A stretch of 64,000 nucleotides of DNA from a virus, in the IMG/VR virus record IMGVR_UViG_3300025162_000021, positions 62,001 through 126,000 of that record, one strand, 5' to 3'. The stretch's first letter is position 1, and the number at the start of each line of letters is the position of its first letter. The translations under genes and the position numbers were made by a program. The notes beneath the pieces are model-generated. The model made no database searches. It was not told the origin of the DNA and saw only the letters and a list, made by a program, of their open reading frames with translations. Of the stretch, positions 30,073-37,149 are shown in pieces.

Positions 30073-30542
30073 GGATACAAAGTATTCATTAGATTAATGA
30101 GTCCTTGTTTATCCGCATCAGTCATCTGATCAAGAGGCTTTAATTTGCCTGCTTCAATTTCCTTGTATCGCGTACTTTCTTTTATAGCTTGAGCAGTCTG
30201 CCCTTGCATGCTAGCCACGTCTTTTCTAACATCTAAATTAGCTTCTTTAAAGTTTCCAGCATGACCCAAAAGAAGATGATGATTATCCGCGGGATGTCCT
30301 TTCTCATCCTCACATAGAGTAATGAGATTTCGATCATCCAACTCAAGTTCAGGTCGTCCGAGAGCTATGACATAATGGAAGGGTATGACATGATGTACTT
30401 GTACTTTTATGTTCTTATCCATAGTGGGCCCACAAGCTTCACAATAAGGGTGTTTTAACAGATGCCTTTTTTCAGCCAATGGCCAGTGAGGGGATCTTTC
30501 GACTCCGGCTTTTTTAATTTCTTCGTTTATTGTTACTGACAT
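30069..30542 (-). CDS. HNH endonuclease
   Basis: 157 aa. CEACG knuckle, then VHHVIPFHY (catalytic His pair), LDDRNLITLCEDEKG and NHHLLLGH, the beta-beta-alpha metal motif of HNH nucleases. Isolated and on the opposite strand from its neighbours, suggesting acquisition as a free-standing nuclease. Confidence 0.82.
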   Translation of the reverse strand: MSVTINEEIKKAGVERSPHWPLAEKRHLLKHPYCEACGPTMDKNIKVQVHHVIPFHYVIALGRPELELDDRNLITLCEDEKGHPADNHHLLLGHAGNFKEANLDVRKDVASMQGQTAQAIKESTRYKEIEAGKLKPLDQMTDADKQGLINLMNTLYP

Positions 30543-30594
30543 ATTAATCTCTTCTTACTAAGTTAGTAAGAGGATACCCAAAAAGGAGGACACA

Positions 30595-30612
30595 ATGTTA
30601 TGTTTTAAGTAA
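30595..30612 (+). other. Five-codon leader frame (MLCFK) with strong ribosome site
   Basis: AAAAGGAGGA five nt before ATG TTA TGT TTT AAG TAA; the stop overlaps the AAAGGAG site of the 30626 gene. Looks like a coupling or attenuation leader peptide. Confidence 0.4.
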
Positions 30613-30625
30613 AGGAGCAAACATT

Positions 30626-30919
30626 ATGTCTCGTTCACGAAAGAAGAATTGGTTCGCTAGCGTTAATTCCCGACGGGCAAAAACCTTAGCGAATAGAATC
30701 AATCGGAGACAGCTTATCTTAGCAAGGAATGGCGAAGATGAGAATTATCTCTGTGGCAAAAACACCAAGTATAAGAGGTCCTACGACAGGTGGAATATCA
30801 GAGACTATGGTGGGAGCTGGGGAGTCATTTCTTTCACTCATAATTTTGTAGATAGGAGGGACTCCCCTTACTGGGACGAAAGAAAGAAAAATTGGCACTA
30901 CTTGATGTGGATGAAGTGA
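30626..30919 (+). CDS. Hypothetical basic protein, 97 aa
   Basis: Very Arg/Lys/Trp-rich (MSRSRKKNWFASVNSRRAK). Possibly nucleic-acid binding. Preceded by the five-codon leader frame. No family recognised. Confidence 0.6.
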   Translation: MSRSRKKNWFASVNSRRAKTLANRINRRQLILARNGEDENYLCGKNTKYKRSYDRWNIRDYGGSWGVISFTHNFVDRRDSPYWDERKKNWHYLMWMK

Positions 30920-30927
30920 GGAAAAAT

Positions 30928-31167
30928 ATGGAGAGTGGTACTTGTGCTCTGTTGAAGGAGCGATTCCCGGGTCATTATTTTTGGATTATCATGAGTTCTA
31001 AGAAAAGAGACCTCGTGGTAGACGGGAGTATGCCAGGAATACAATGGGAAGTTGCAGAGGAGCCTAACGTTTCTTTATTGGAAGGCGTTGTGACTTCTTT
31101 CGTAGATCAAATCTCTCCGTTGTTGCAAACCTATATTTCTTTTAAGGAGAAGAAACGCGATGTATAA
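30928..31167 (+). CDS. Hypothetical protein, 79 aa
   Basis: ATG 30928 with GTGAGGA upstream preferred over an in-frame TTG at 30892 that overlaps the previous gene. No family recognised. Overlaps next gene by eight nt. Confidence 0.55.
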   Translation: MESGTCALLKERFPGHYFWIIMSSKKRDLVVDGSMPGIQWEVAEEPNVSLLEGVVTSFVDQISPLLQTYISFKEKKRDV

Positions 31168-31288
31168 GTTTTTCAAGACAATTGGACTAATTATCAAAGA
31201 TGTCTGGTTTGGCGAAGACTCGCATTCCGCTAATAGATATCGCAACCAAAAGAATTTTCACTTTCCTCGCCACATGTGGCTCCCCTAA
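31160..31288 (+). CDS. Small protein, 42 aa
   Basis: ATG with AAGGAGAAG upstream. Contains GLIIKDVWFGEDSHSANR. Its last 20 nt contain the start of promoter P4, so the next unit's promoter sits inside this coding end. Confidence 0.55.
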   Translation: MYKFFKTIGLIIKDVWFGEDSHSANRYRNQKNFHFPRHMWLP

Positions 31289-31297
31289 ACTTATATT
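31267..31297 (+). promoter_or_regulatory. Promoter P4 of the TTGCCACCG family
   Basis: TCGCCACAT at 31267-31275 and TATATT at 31292-31297, 19 nt spacing; overlaps the 3' end of the 31160 gene. Confidence 0.65.
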
Positions 31298-31326
31298 ATA
31301 TACACGTACAAACGCGGAGGACATAA

Positions 31327-31779
31327 ATGCCTAAGAAAGGTCGACCTCTCTCTAAGGACCATAAAAAGAAGATGGCTGACGGGCGAGAGAAAGCGAAGTC
31401 CAAGAAAGTTTTCCAGGAGAAGGAAGTCATAACGATGGCAGGCGAAAAGCCCACCGTTATCATAACTGGCAAGGAAATGAATGGCTTCGACTTTTGGCCT
31501 TGTCTCCGCGATGCGCTTCGACCGATACATCAGTATAGGTCCTGCCGCTTGATCGAACGCGAAATCGCAGATCCCGCTGTGTGGAACAATCTTGACCTCG
31601 TCAAAAGTATGCTCTCCAAGTATGTCGTTCTTCAGGTCGGTCCTACGGTGAAGCCGAAAAAAGCGAAGAAAGAAAAAGAAAAGAAGCCAAAGAAGCCTAT
31701 GTCTGATGAGAGAAAAGCACAACTTGTGTCTCAAATGGCGAAGGCCCGCGCGGCAAAAATCGCTAAAAATACCATATAA
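31327..31779 (+). CDS. Lysine-rich basic protein, 150 aa
   Basis: Basic tails on both ends (KKGRPLSKDHKKKM; KPKKAKKEKEKKPKKP, about 110-126) around a soluble core with a Trp/Cys-containing segment. Likely binds nucleic acid. Own promoter P4, followed by promoter P5. High early expression is suggested by codon bias. Confidence 0.6.
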   Translation: MPKKGRPLSKDHKKKMADGREKAKSKKVFQEKEVITMAGEKPTVIITGKEMNGFDFWPCLRDALRPIHQYRSCRLIEREIADPAVWNNLDLVKSMLSKYVVLQVGPTVKPKKAKKEKEKKPKKPMSDERKAQLVSQMAKARAAKIAKNTI

Positions 31780-31802
31780 GTTCTAAAAAATCAGCTTTTT
31801 CT

Positions 31803-31833
31803 TTGCCGCCGACGTTTAATGCGGTCTTATATT
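31803..31833 (+). promoter_or_regulatory. Promoter P5 of the TTGCCACCG family
   Basis: TTGCCGCCG at 31803-31811 and TATATT at 31828-31833, 19 nt spacing, then ATATATGTAAGC. Confidence 0.72.
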
Positions 31834-31879
31834 ATATATGTAAGCACGGAAAACGAAAGAAATACGAGCGGAGGACCGA

Positions 31880-32353
31880 ATGGATATGAAGATGGCGAGG
31901 AAGCTGGCCGAGGTTCTGGACGATGTCTCCGGTAACGGTGATCTTGGCAGGGCCGAAGCGGCCGCAGTCCTCCTTCTTATTGAGGTCAAGCGTCTTGAGA
32001 GGGAACTCGCTCAGAAGAACGATCGCATCGAGGACCTTTCAGAAAAGGTTGCTCGCGCCCGATACGCAATAAACGCAATAAAGGTTGCGGTTCCAGTTCG
32101 AACTCCCGAGCAGTGTGCACTCGATTTCAGTAAGCAGGTCTATGAGGATCTTTGCAGGCGATACCCTTCCGGCACCGTACCCATGGAGGTTTTCAATCGT
32201 CTCGAGAACCAGATTCGTCCGTACATGCGTTCAAAGGGTCTCCGGGTCATCTATCGCGGTCCGCGCAAATCAAATAACGTCCATTCGTGGTCGAAGCCTT
32301 CAATGACTAGGCGCTGTGATGCGACTGGCGCGAGCATCGTTTACTCGAAGTAA
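31880..32353 (+). CDS. Hypothetical coiled-coil protein, 157 aa
   Basis: N-terminal heptad region EVKRLERELAQKNDRIEDLS (about 35-65), then a small basic domain. GC-rich biased codons. No family recognised. Confidence 0.6.
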   Translation: MDMKMARKLAEVLDDVSGNGDLGRAEAAAVLLLIEVKRLERELAQKNDRIEDLSEKVARARYAINAIKVAVPVRTPEQCALDFSKQVYEDLCRRYPSGTVPMEVFNRLENQIRPYMRSKGLRVIYRGPRKSNNVHSWSKPSMTRRCDATGASIVYSK

Positions 32354-32364
32354 GGGAGAGATAC

Positions 32365-32565
32365 GTGCTGACTAAGCTTGACAAGCGCACTGGACGCAGA
32401 GTTGTCATCGAGGATGGAAGTGTCTTCAGTATGACTCGCATAACTTGTTTCTGCGGCTCCGAGTTCGATCTTATTTCCGAGTGTTCTTGTCCCCGGTGCG
32501 GGGAACGGTTTAATATCTTCGGACAGAATCTCAAGTCCGATGAAGACTACGATGAGGACTACTAA
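32365..32565 (+). CDS. Zinc-ribbon protein, 66 aa
   Basis: GTG start after AGGGAGAG. CFCGSEFD and CSCPRCGERF make a four-Cys ribbon (about 28-50), acidic DEDYDEDY tail. No family recognised. Confidence 0.65.
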   Translation: MLTKLDKRTGRRVVIEDGSVFSMTRITCFCGSEFDLISECSCPRCGERFNIFGQNLKSDEDYDEDY

Positions 32566-32566
32566 G

Positions 32567-32668
32567 ATGAAGGAAGAGAAAGACATCACGATATGGCGGG
32601 CGGCTCTGGAGCTTATCTCTTTCTTGTTTTGTGTGCTCGTCATCTTCTCATTCGCACTATTTAGGTAA
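32567..32668 (+). CDS. Single-span membrane peptide, 33 aa
   Basis: ATG one nt after the previous stop. Polar head then ALELISFLFCVLVIFSFALF helix. Confidence 0.5.
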   Translation: MKEEKDITIWRAALELISFLFCVLVIFSFALFR

Positions 32669-33206
32669 TAGAAAAATTGTCTATCACAGTGACGCTCCGA
32701 CCGTGCAGGAAGGAGATGATGGTTTCCCCATAAGGAAGGCCCAGCCAAAGTAGCTCTTCTGCAAAATGGTTCACCGTGATAGATTGTTTTAAGTTGGAGA
32801 TTTTACATCGAAGCCTAGGCTAACGCCCATCAGGCAGAGCGATCTGATTTTGACGAATCGACGTCAAGAGCTTTGGTGCGAAATCTTCAAACTAGGTCCC
32901 CGTTACACTTGCTGTGGTTACACTTGCTGTGTGGCGGAGAGCAGGACTAATCACCCTGGGGCCTGGGAGGCTGATTACCTCATGAAGCGGTCTTGGTTTC
33001 CCACTTCCCGTTCTGCGCAGAAGAATGGAAAGTGGCTGAAAATACTTTGAGGCTTAGTAATCTTGTTGTGTATATCGGTACCGTAGTGCACGACCGGGTG
33101 ATAGGTGGAAATGCTGAGAAGTCGACCAGCCTAAGCCTCTGAGTATTTTCAAAGGGTAAGACGTAAAGGAGGTATCCGGGTTCAAATCCCGGGGAATAAC
33201 ACATAG
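32669..33206 (+). ncRNA. Non-coding structured region, second RNA block
   Basis: About 540 nt without a convincing gene. TCTATCAC/GTGATAGA (32680-32687, 32776-32783) enclose one domain; GAAAATACT-tt-GAGGCTTAG near 33037 pairs over about 20 positions with CTAAGCCTC-tg-AGTATTTTC near 33132-33151; an orphan T arm CCGGG-TTCAAAT-CCCGG sits at about 33176-33192. A 15-nt tandem duplication lies at 32902-32931. tRNAs follow at once. Confidence 0.4.
32902..32931 (+). repeat. Exact 15-nt tandem duplication
   Basis: GTTACACTTGCTGTG occurs twice in direct succession inside the non-coding block. Confidence 0.9.
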
Positions 33207-33290
33207 GGGAGATTAGTGTAAGGGCAGCACGGAGGATTATGGCCTGTCTAGACGTCCACCTCCAGAGCCGGTTCGAATCCGGCACTCCCA
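33207..33290 (+). tRNA. tRNA with enlarged (23-nt) anticodon loop
   Basis: Acceptor GGGAG/CTCCC (five pairs), D region TTAGTGTAAGGGCAGCAC, anticodon stem GGAGG/CCTCC, T arm GCCGG-TTCGAAT-CCGGC. The loop 33236-33258 is 16 nt too long and contains the palindrome GTCTAGAC. Third interrupted tRNA in the window; identity unknown. Confidence 0.6.
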
Positions 33291-33386
33291 CATTAGACGG
33301 GTCTTATTTTCTATCCCTGGCAGGAAAAGGAGATGAGTATCGTCCTACTTTAGTTCAGAGACATGCCAGTGTTGAGAACGGAGCAG

Positions 33387-33457
33387 ATTCGCTTATTGTT
33401 AATGGTAGCAAACCTCCGGTTCAGGGGGTAGAGCAGGTTCGATTCCTGCAGCGAATA
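33387..33457 (+). tRNA. tRNA-like with unusual anticodon loop
   Basis: Acceptor ATTCGCT/AGCGAAT, D arm TTG-TTAATGGTAG-CAA and T arm GCAGG-TTCGATT-CCTGC are good. The anticodon stem ACCTCC/GGGGGT leaves a GGTTCA loop of six nt; no standard T33 register, so the anticodon is undefined. Confidence 0.5.
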
Positions 33458-33469
33458 GAGATTACTTAC

Positions 33470-33706
33470 ATGACTGAGAAAGAAAAGAATATTCAGTTGA
33501 AAAAAATCCGCGCTAAGATAGCCAATCTTACCGAGGCGTATGAGAAGTCTGTAGGCTCCTTAGAAGATCAGCTTTATACCCTCGAGGCTGTGGTGACCGA
33601 AGAAGAAAAAGTCAGGATAGAACTTGCTGGGGTCGCCGAGGCCTACTATGATGAAGTGAAGTGGCGAAAGCACGTCGAAGAAAACCAGATTCATAATCTT
33701 TGTTAA
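33470..33706 (+). CDS. Coiled-coil protein, 78 aa
   Basis: ATG 33470. Nearly all heptad-like helix (KIRAKIANLTEAYEKSVGSL). Lies between two tRNAs. No family recognised. Confidence 0.6.
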   Translation: MTEKEKNIQLKKIRAKIANLTEAYEKSVGSLEDQLYTLEAVVTEEEKVRIELAGVAEAYYDEVKWRKHVEENQIHNLC

Positions 33707-33716
33707 CATTATTTTT

Positions 33717-33790
33717 GGCCTTATAGTATAACTGGATAGTACGGCAGTTTCCTAAACTGTCAAGTGGGGGTTCGAGTCCTCTTAGGGCTA
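33717..33790 (+). tRNA. tRNA-Arg(CCU)
   Basis: Acceptor GGCCTTA/TAGGGCT, anticodon arm GCAGT-TTCCTAA-ACTGT, T arm GGGGG-TTCGAGT-CCTCT. Confidence 0.9.
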
Positions 33791-33804
33791 TTTTGGGGGA
33801 TTTG

Positions 33805-34194
33805 ATGACAAGCGAGAGAGAACAATATCTTGTCGAAATGTACTCTAAGCTTTTTCCTCCTATGCCAAATATCCGACGGTTTGGTTTCGAGCATGGCGAC
33901 GGCTGGTTTGGACTTATCGAAGGTCTCTGTAAGGAGATCGATTCCTTGGGCGATATCGGCTTCGAATTCGACCAGATCAAGGAAAAGTTCGGCTCCTTAC
34001 GCATCTACTACCACGGCGTAAATGATATGCTCAGAAGCCGACTCGTGGATTACCTAATTGATAAGTATGAGAACATGAGCAAGTCAACCTGCGAGGAATG
34101 TGGTGATGTTGCCCAGATAGAAAATGTCAACGGTTGGCTTACGACATTGTGTCCGTGTCATCTTGAATCGTTCAAGAGGGAGAGCCTCAAATGA
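33805..34194 (+). CDS. Hypothetical protein with Cys cluster, 129 aa
   Basis: ATG 33805 after GGGGGA. FGFEHGDGWFGLIEGLC start, KEKFGSLRIYYHG middle and CEECGDVAQIE...CPCH C-terminal zinc-type site. This layout is common in phage and prophage proteins of unknown role. ATGA overlap with the next gene. Confidence 0.65.
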   Translation: MTSEREQYLVEMYSKLFPPMPNIRRFGFEHGDGWFGLIEGLCKEIDSLGDIGFEFDQIKEKFGSLRIYYHGVNDMLRSRLVDYLIDKYENMSKSTCEECGDVAQIENVNGWLTTLCPCHLESFKRESLK

Positions 34195-34517
34195 AGCGGT
34201 TGTTTTTAATTCTTACTATATCTCTTTTCTCCATGTACCTGTTTGCTCAAGATCCCTTTATCGGTAAGACATTTCGCGTAGAATGTATGCCGCCAGATTT
34301 GGTCACAGCCACGCTCATAAAGGTGTATCCAGATTGGATGCGCTTTTTGAATGACAAAGGTGTGACCAAGTCTTATCCTTATCGAGTCAGTGAAAACTTG
34401 GTGTGGATCAGCAATATGGCGTACAGGTTCAAGACTCTGAAGACAGGGGTTGAACTGGTGCCATGTTTTGATTTCGCGGAGTACAAATCTCTGAAGCTTA
34501 TTGAGGTAAAGAAGTGA
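34191..34517 (+). CDS. Exported protein, 108 aa
   Basis: Signal peptide MKRLFLILTISLFSMYLFAQ with a cleavage site after FAQ, then a small beta-rich domain. Probably periplasmic. Co-translated with neighbours through ATGA and GTGA overlaps. Confidence 0.65.
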   Translation: MKRLFLILTISLFSMYLFAQDPFIGKTFRVECMPPDLVTATLIKVYPDWMRFLNDKGVTKSYPYRVSENLVWISNMAYRFKTLKTGVELVPCFDFAEYKSLKLIEVKK

Positions 34518-34612
34518 TCAAAGCTACTATCATTTTCGACAATAAGATGGCCTCGAGCATGGGGCATTATTACTTAACTGCAGGTCAATATGAAAATCTA
34601 GACCTACTATAA
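34514..34612 (+). CDS. Small protein, 32 aa
   Basis: GTG start overlapping the previous stop (GTGA). IKATIIFDNKMASSMGHYY. Ends in a CTATAAATAA sequence. Confidence 0.45.
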   Translation: MIKATIIFDNKMASSMGHYYLTAGQYENLDLL

Positions 34613-34690
34613 ATAAAGGATTTTCAGGATGGCAACCTTAACTCGCCAGAGTTCTTTTCCAGTAAGACTTAAACCGTGTCTAGGTTCTAA

Positions 34691-34726
34691 AAATCCCGCT
34701 TCCCCTAACACGAGGCGGGATTTTTT
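34691..34726 (+). terminator. Intrinsic terminator
   Basis: AAATCCCGC/GCGGGATTT stem with 15-nt loop and a T tract. Confidence 0.85.
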
Positions 34727-34753
34727 CTTTATACTAATTCAAAGAGGGTGTAA

Positions 34754-35182
34754 ATGCGAATATCTGCCGGATTGATCCTATATACAAAAAATAAAGAGAT
34801 GTTGGCATGTATACCTTACGGTAAAGCTAAGTTTAATCATAATAACCTTGACCTTCCTAAGGGTGGTATTGAACCAGGAGAATCTCCTAAGGAAGGTGTT
34901 GTTCGAGAGGTCAAGGAAGAGACAGGATTGGACGTATCGAAGTGGGACCTCGTAGACGTAGGTGAATTTCCTTACATGGAAGAGAAAAGGTTACATCTAT
35001 TTATTTGTAAGGTGCCCAATTTAAACTTTGTGTCGGCCTTGAGTTGTCACTCCACCTTTAGTTACTTTGGTCGTATAGTTCCGGAGCATGTAGGCTACCG
35101 GGTTATAAAGTTTGAAGATATAAGGACCTCCTTCTATCGGAAGTTAGTTCCTATTTTAGAGAAAATATGTCAGAAGCTGTGA
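34754..35182 (+). CDS. Nudix hydrolase
   Basis: 142 aa. Nudix box G-x5-E-x7-REVKEETGL is complete at about residues 37-59 (GGIEPGESPKEG then VVREVKEE). Family members hydrolyse nucleoside diphosphates linked to another group (NTPs, ADP-ribose, RNA caps); substrate not readable. Grouped with deoxyribonucleotidase and dUTPase, favouring nucleotide-pool cleaning. Confidence 0.88.
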   Translation: MRISAGLILYTKNKEMLACIPYGKAKFNHNNLDLPKGGIEPGESPKEGVVREVKEETGLDVSKWDLVDVGEFPYMEEKRLHLFICKVPNLNFVSALSCHSTFSYFGRIVPEHVGYRVIKFEDIRTSFYRKLVPILEKICQKL

Positions 35183-35197
35183 GGATATAATATATTT

Positions 35198-35482
35198 ATG
35201 AAGCCCATACACGACGTCTACCGCGATTTTATCAATGACCCCAGAACCCTGACCAACTTGACAGCCATGGGATTCTCCCATGTGTGTGAACAAAAGCAGC
35301 AGGGGTTTACTACTATGGAATTTGTTCCAGGACAAGGATTGGTGGAAGTAACGTCCTTCGATTATGGGAGTAGATATAAAGCCTTAACTTCGATGCTGTT
35401 GACTCTTATTCAGACCGAGTACCCGGAGTTCCTTGTATCTCCAGAGGATTTAAAAAGTGACAGTTCTAATAGATCTGGATAA
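35198..35482 (+). CDS. Hypothetical protein, 94 aa
   Basis: Compact alpha/beta sequence without motifs. Overlaps the following deoxyribonucleotidase start by 26 nt. Confidence 0.55.
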   Translation: MKPIHDVYRDFINDPRTLTNLTAMGFSHVCEQKQQGFTTMEFVPGQGLVEVTSFDYGSRYKALTSMLLTLIQTEYPEFLVSPEDLKSDSSNRSG

Positions 35483-36008
35483 TACTTGTAATGATTTCAC
35501 CGGCTTGTTTATCAAGTGGGTCGAAAAATTAGGTTACGAGTTTGATTATGATAAATACGATTCCTGGGATATTGAGGATGCTATCGTCGCAGATAATCCC
35601 AGGAAAGTTTTAGCTGAGATTCTTGACAATCTTAAGTTCTGGGATGAGCTGACGCCCCTGCCTGGGTGTGTCGAAGCCATGAGAAAAATCAATAGCAAGT
35701 ATACTGTAAAAATAGTCACGATCCCCTGGAAGCCTGAATCTGCGTTTCAAAATCAAAAGAAAAAATGGGTCCGCAAGTACTTCCCCTTCATATCAAATAA
35801 TCAAATCTCTTTCGAATCTAAAAAATGGTTAGTAGATGGCGATGTCATTATAGACGATAAACCTGCTATTCTTAAAAAATCTGCCGACCTAAAACTAACT
35901 ATAAAGCACATACAGCCTTACAACGAAGATACTGACACGGACTATGAATTTTCTAACTGGTCTGAGGTTCCTAGCATTCTAAGAAAAGCTGAGAAGGACT
36001 TGGCATAA
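35457..36008 (+). CDS. 5'(3')-deoxyribonucleotidase-like HAD phosphatase
   Basis: 183 aa from GTG. DLDNTCND gives the catalytic Asp pair (HAD motif I); VKIVTIPW, KKWLV and DGDVIIDDKP supply motifs II-IV. Resembles NT5C-type enzymes that dephosphorylate deoxynucleotides. Lies in the nucleotide-metabolism run with Nudix, QueD and dUTPase. Confidence 0.82.
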   Translation: MTVLIDLDNTCNDFTGLFIKWVEKLGYEFDYDKYDSWDIEDAIVADNPRKVLAEILDNLKFWDELTPLPGCVEAMRKINSKYTVKIVTIPWKPESAFQNQKKKWVRKYFPFISNNQISFESKKWLVDGDVIIDDKPAILKKSADLKLTIKHIQPYNEDTDTDYEFSNWSEVPSILRKAEKDLA

Positions 36009-36052
36009 TTTTCTACAAATCTCTCTATATTAAAAATTAAGAGGATATACTC

Positions 36053-36328
36053 ATGGTCAAAGACAGCTCCGGTATGCACTTCGATTCTTGGGATCGAGCT
36101 ATAGATTACTTATCTCAAAATAACATAGGGCTAAAAATCAATAGAAATAAGTACTTATGGGTATGGAATGAAAACACTGAGTCCATAAGTTACTTAGGTG
36201 AAGAAGGGGACGACGATAATCTCCTACGAGCTCTGGAAAGAGCTATAGACAACCTCTTCTATAAGGTAGAAACAGGTCGACTAGGAAAAACAATTGGTGA
36301 AGATATTTCAGGAGAAATAAATGTATAA
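36053..36328 (+). CDS. Hypothetical protein, 91 aa
   Basis: ATG after AGAGGATA. Small alpha/beta protein with acidic C-terminal half. Overlaps QueD by eight nt. Confidence 0.55.
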   Translation: MVKDSSGMHFDSWDRAIDYLSQNNIGLKINRNKYLWVWNENTESISYLGEEGDDDNLLRALERAIDNLFYKVETGRLGKTIGEDISGEINV

Positions 36329-36866
36329 TATTACGAAAGAGTTTGAATTCGCCTACGCTCATAGAATCTGGAATCAGAAATTAAATGGCCCACAAAGTCT
36401 CAATGCTAAGCCTAAGTGTAGAAACATACACGGACATAATGCTAGAGTTATTGTGGCCCTAAGTTCGCCAGGACTACAAAGCCATGGTGTGGTCCTGGAT
36501 TATAACGAGCTAAACTTCTTCAAGAAGTTCCTAGATGAGGTTCTTGATCACAAGTACATCATCGATGAGTCAGACCCTCTTCTTCCTCAAGATGTGCTTA
36601 TGAGAAATAAGTCTTCCTACAAAGTATTCGACACCTCTAATTTTCGAGAGAGCTGGGGGCGTGATGTAGATGATTTCGATCAGCCCCATCTAGAGTATCT
36701 CGAGTCCTTTGTAATTGTTCCTTTCGTTCCTACCTCTGAAAACTTGGCCAAATGGTTGTTTGAGAACATTGAGCAGTATTTGGGCAAGATGGTGGCTAGT
36801 GTTACGTTCTCTGAGTCTGCAAAGACGACAGCAACTTACTTCAAAGATATATCGGCAGGAGCTTAA
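36321..36866 (+). CDS. queD: 6-carboxy-tetrahydropterin synthase-like (QueD)
   Basis: 181 aa. FEFAYAHRI and NIHGHNARV carry the three zinc-binding His; LDYNELNFFKKFLDEVLDHK is the conserved central helix, TSENLAKW and FSESAKTTATY the C-terminal part. Converts dihydroneopterin triphosphate, the FolE2 product, to 6-carboxy-tetrahydropterin on the way to preQ0. An insertion (about residues 93-120) enlarges it relative to bacterial QueD. Confidence 0.85.
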   Translation: MYNITKEFEFAYAHRIWNQKLNGPQSLNAKPKCRNIHGHNARVIVALSSPGLQSHGVVLDYNELNFFKKFLDEVLDHKYIIDESDPLLPQDVLMRNKSSYKVFDTSNFRESWGRDVDDFDQPHLEYLESFVIVPFVPTSENLAKWLFENIEQYLGKMVASVTFSESAKTTATYFKDISAGA

Positions 36867-36867
36867 A

Positions 36868-37149
36868 ATGAGTAAAAATACAGCAGATCAACTAGTGAAG
36901 TGTCCTGTGTGCAACGCGATGTCTTATCCCTTGGTTAATAAATCTCAAATAGATTTTCTTAAGGATGGCGAAGAGATTCTTCTTATGTGTGGAGCCTGTA
37001 AGCGGATCATGAATCCCTTCTTCAAATTGTTTCAGAAGTATGCTGCAGAGTTTGAGGAGCTGAAGAAAGCAACAGATCCTGAACCAGAGGAAAAGCAAGA
37101 GGAATTTGAAAAGACCGAAGAGGCAAAGGTAGCTACTACCGATGTTTGA
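36868..37149 (+). CDS. Zinc-ribbon protein, 93 aa
   Basis: KCPVCNAM and MCGACKRIM form a zinc ribbon, followed by a Glu/Lys-rich tail. Overlaps the dUTPase start by eight nt. Confidence 0.6.
   Translation: MSKNTADQLVKCPVCNAMSYPLVNKSQIDFLKDGEEILLMCGACKRIMNPFFKLFQKYAAEFEELKKATDPEPEEKQEEFEKTEEAKVATTDV

Noticed and set aside
32850-33291. Plus- and minus-strand open frames in the 33-kb non-coding block
   Set aside because: They overlap a T arm, a tRNA and long inverted repeats and lack ribosome sites or sensible composition.
34630-34760. ATG frame starting MATLTRQSSFPV
   Set aside because: Runs through a strong terminator and into the Nudix start; spacing to the AAAGGA site is poor.
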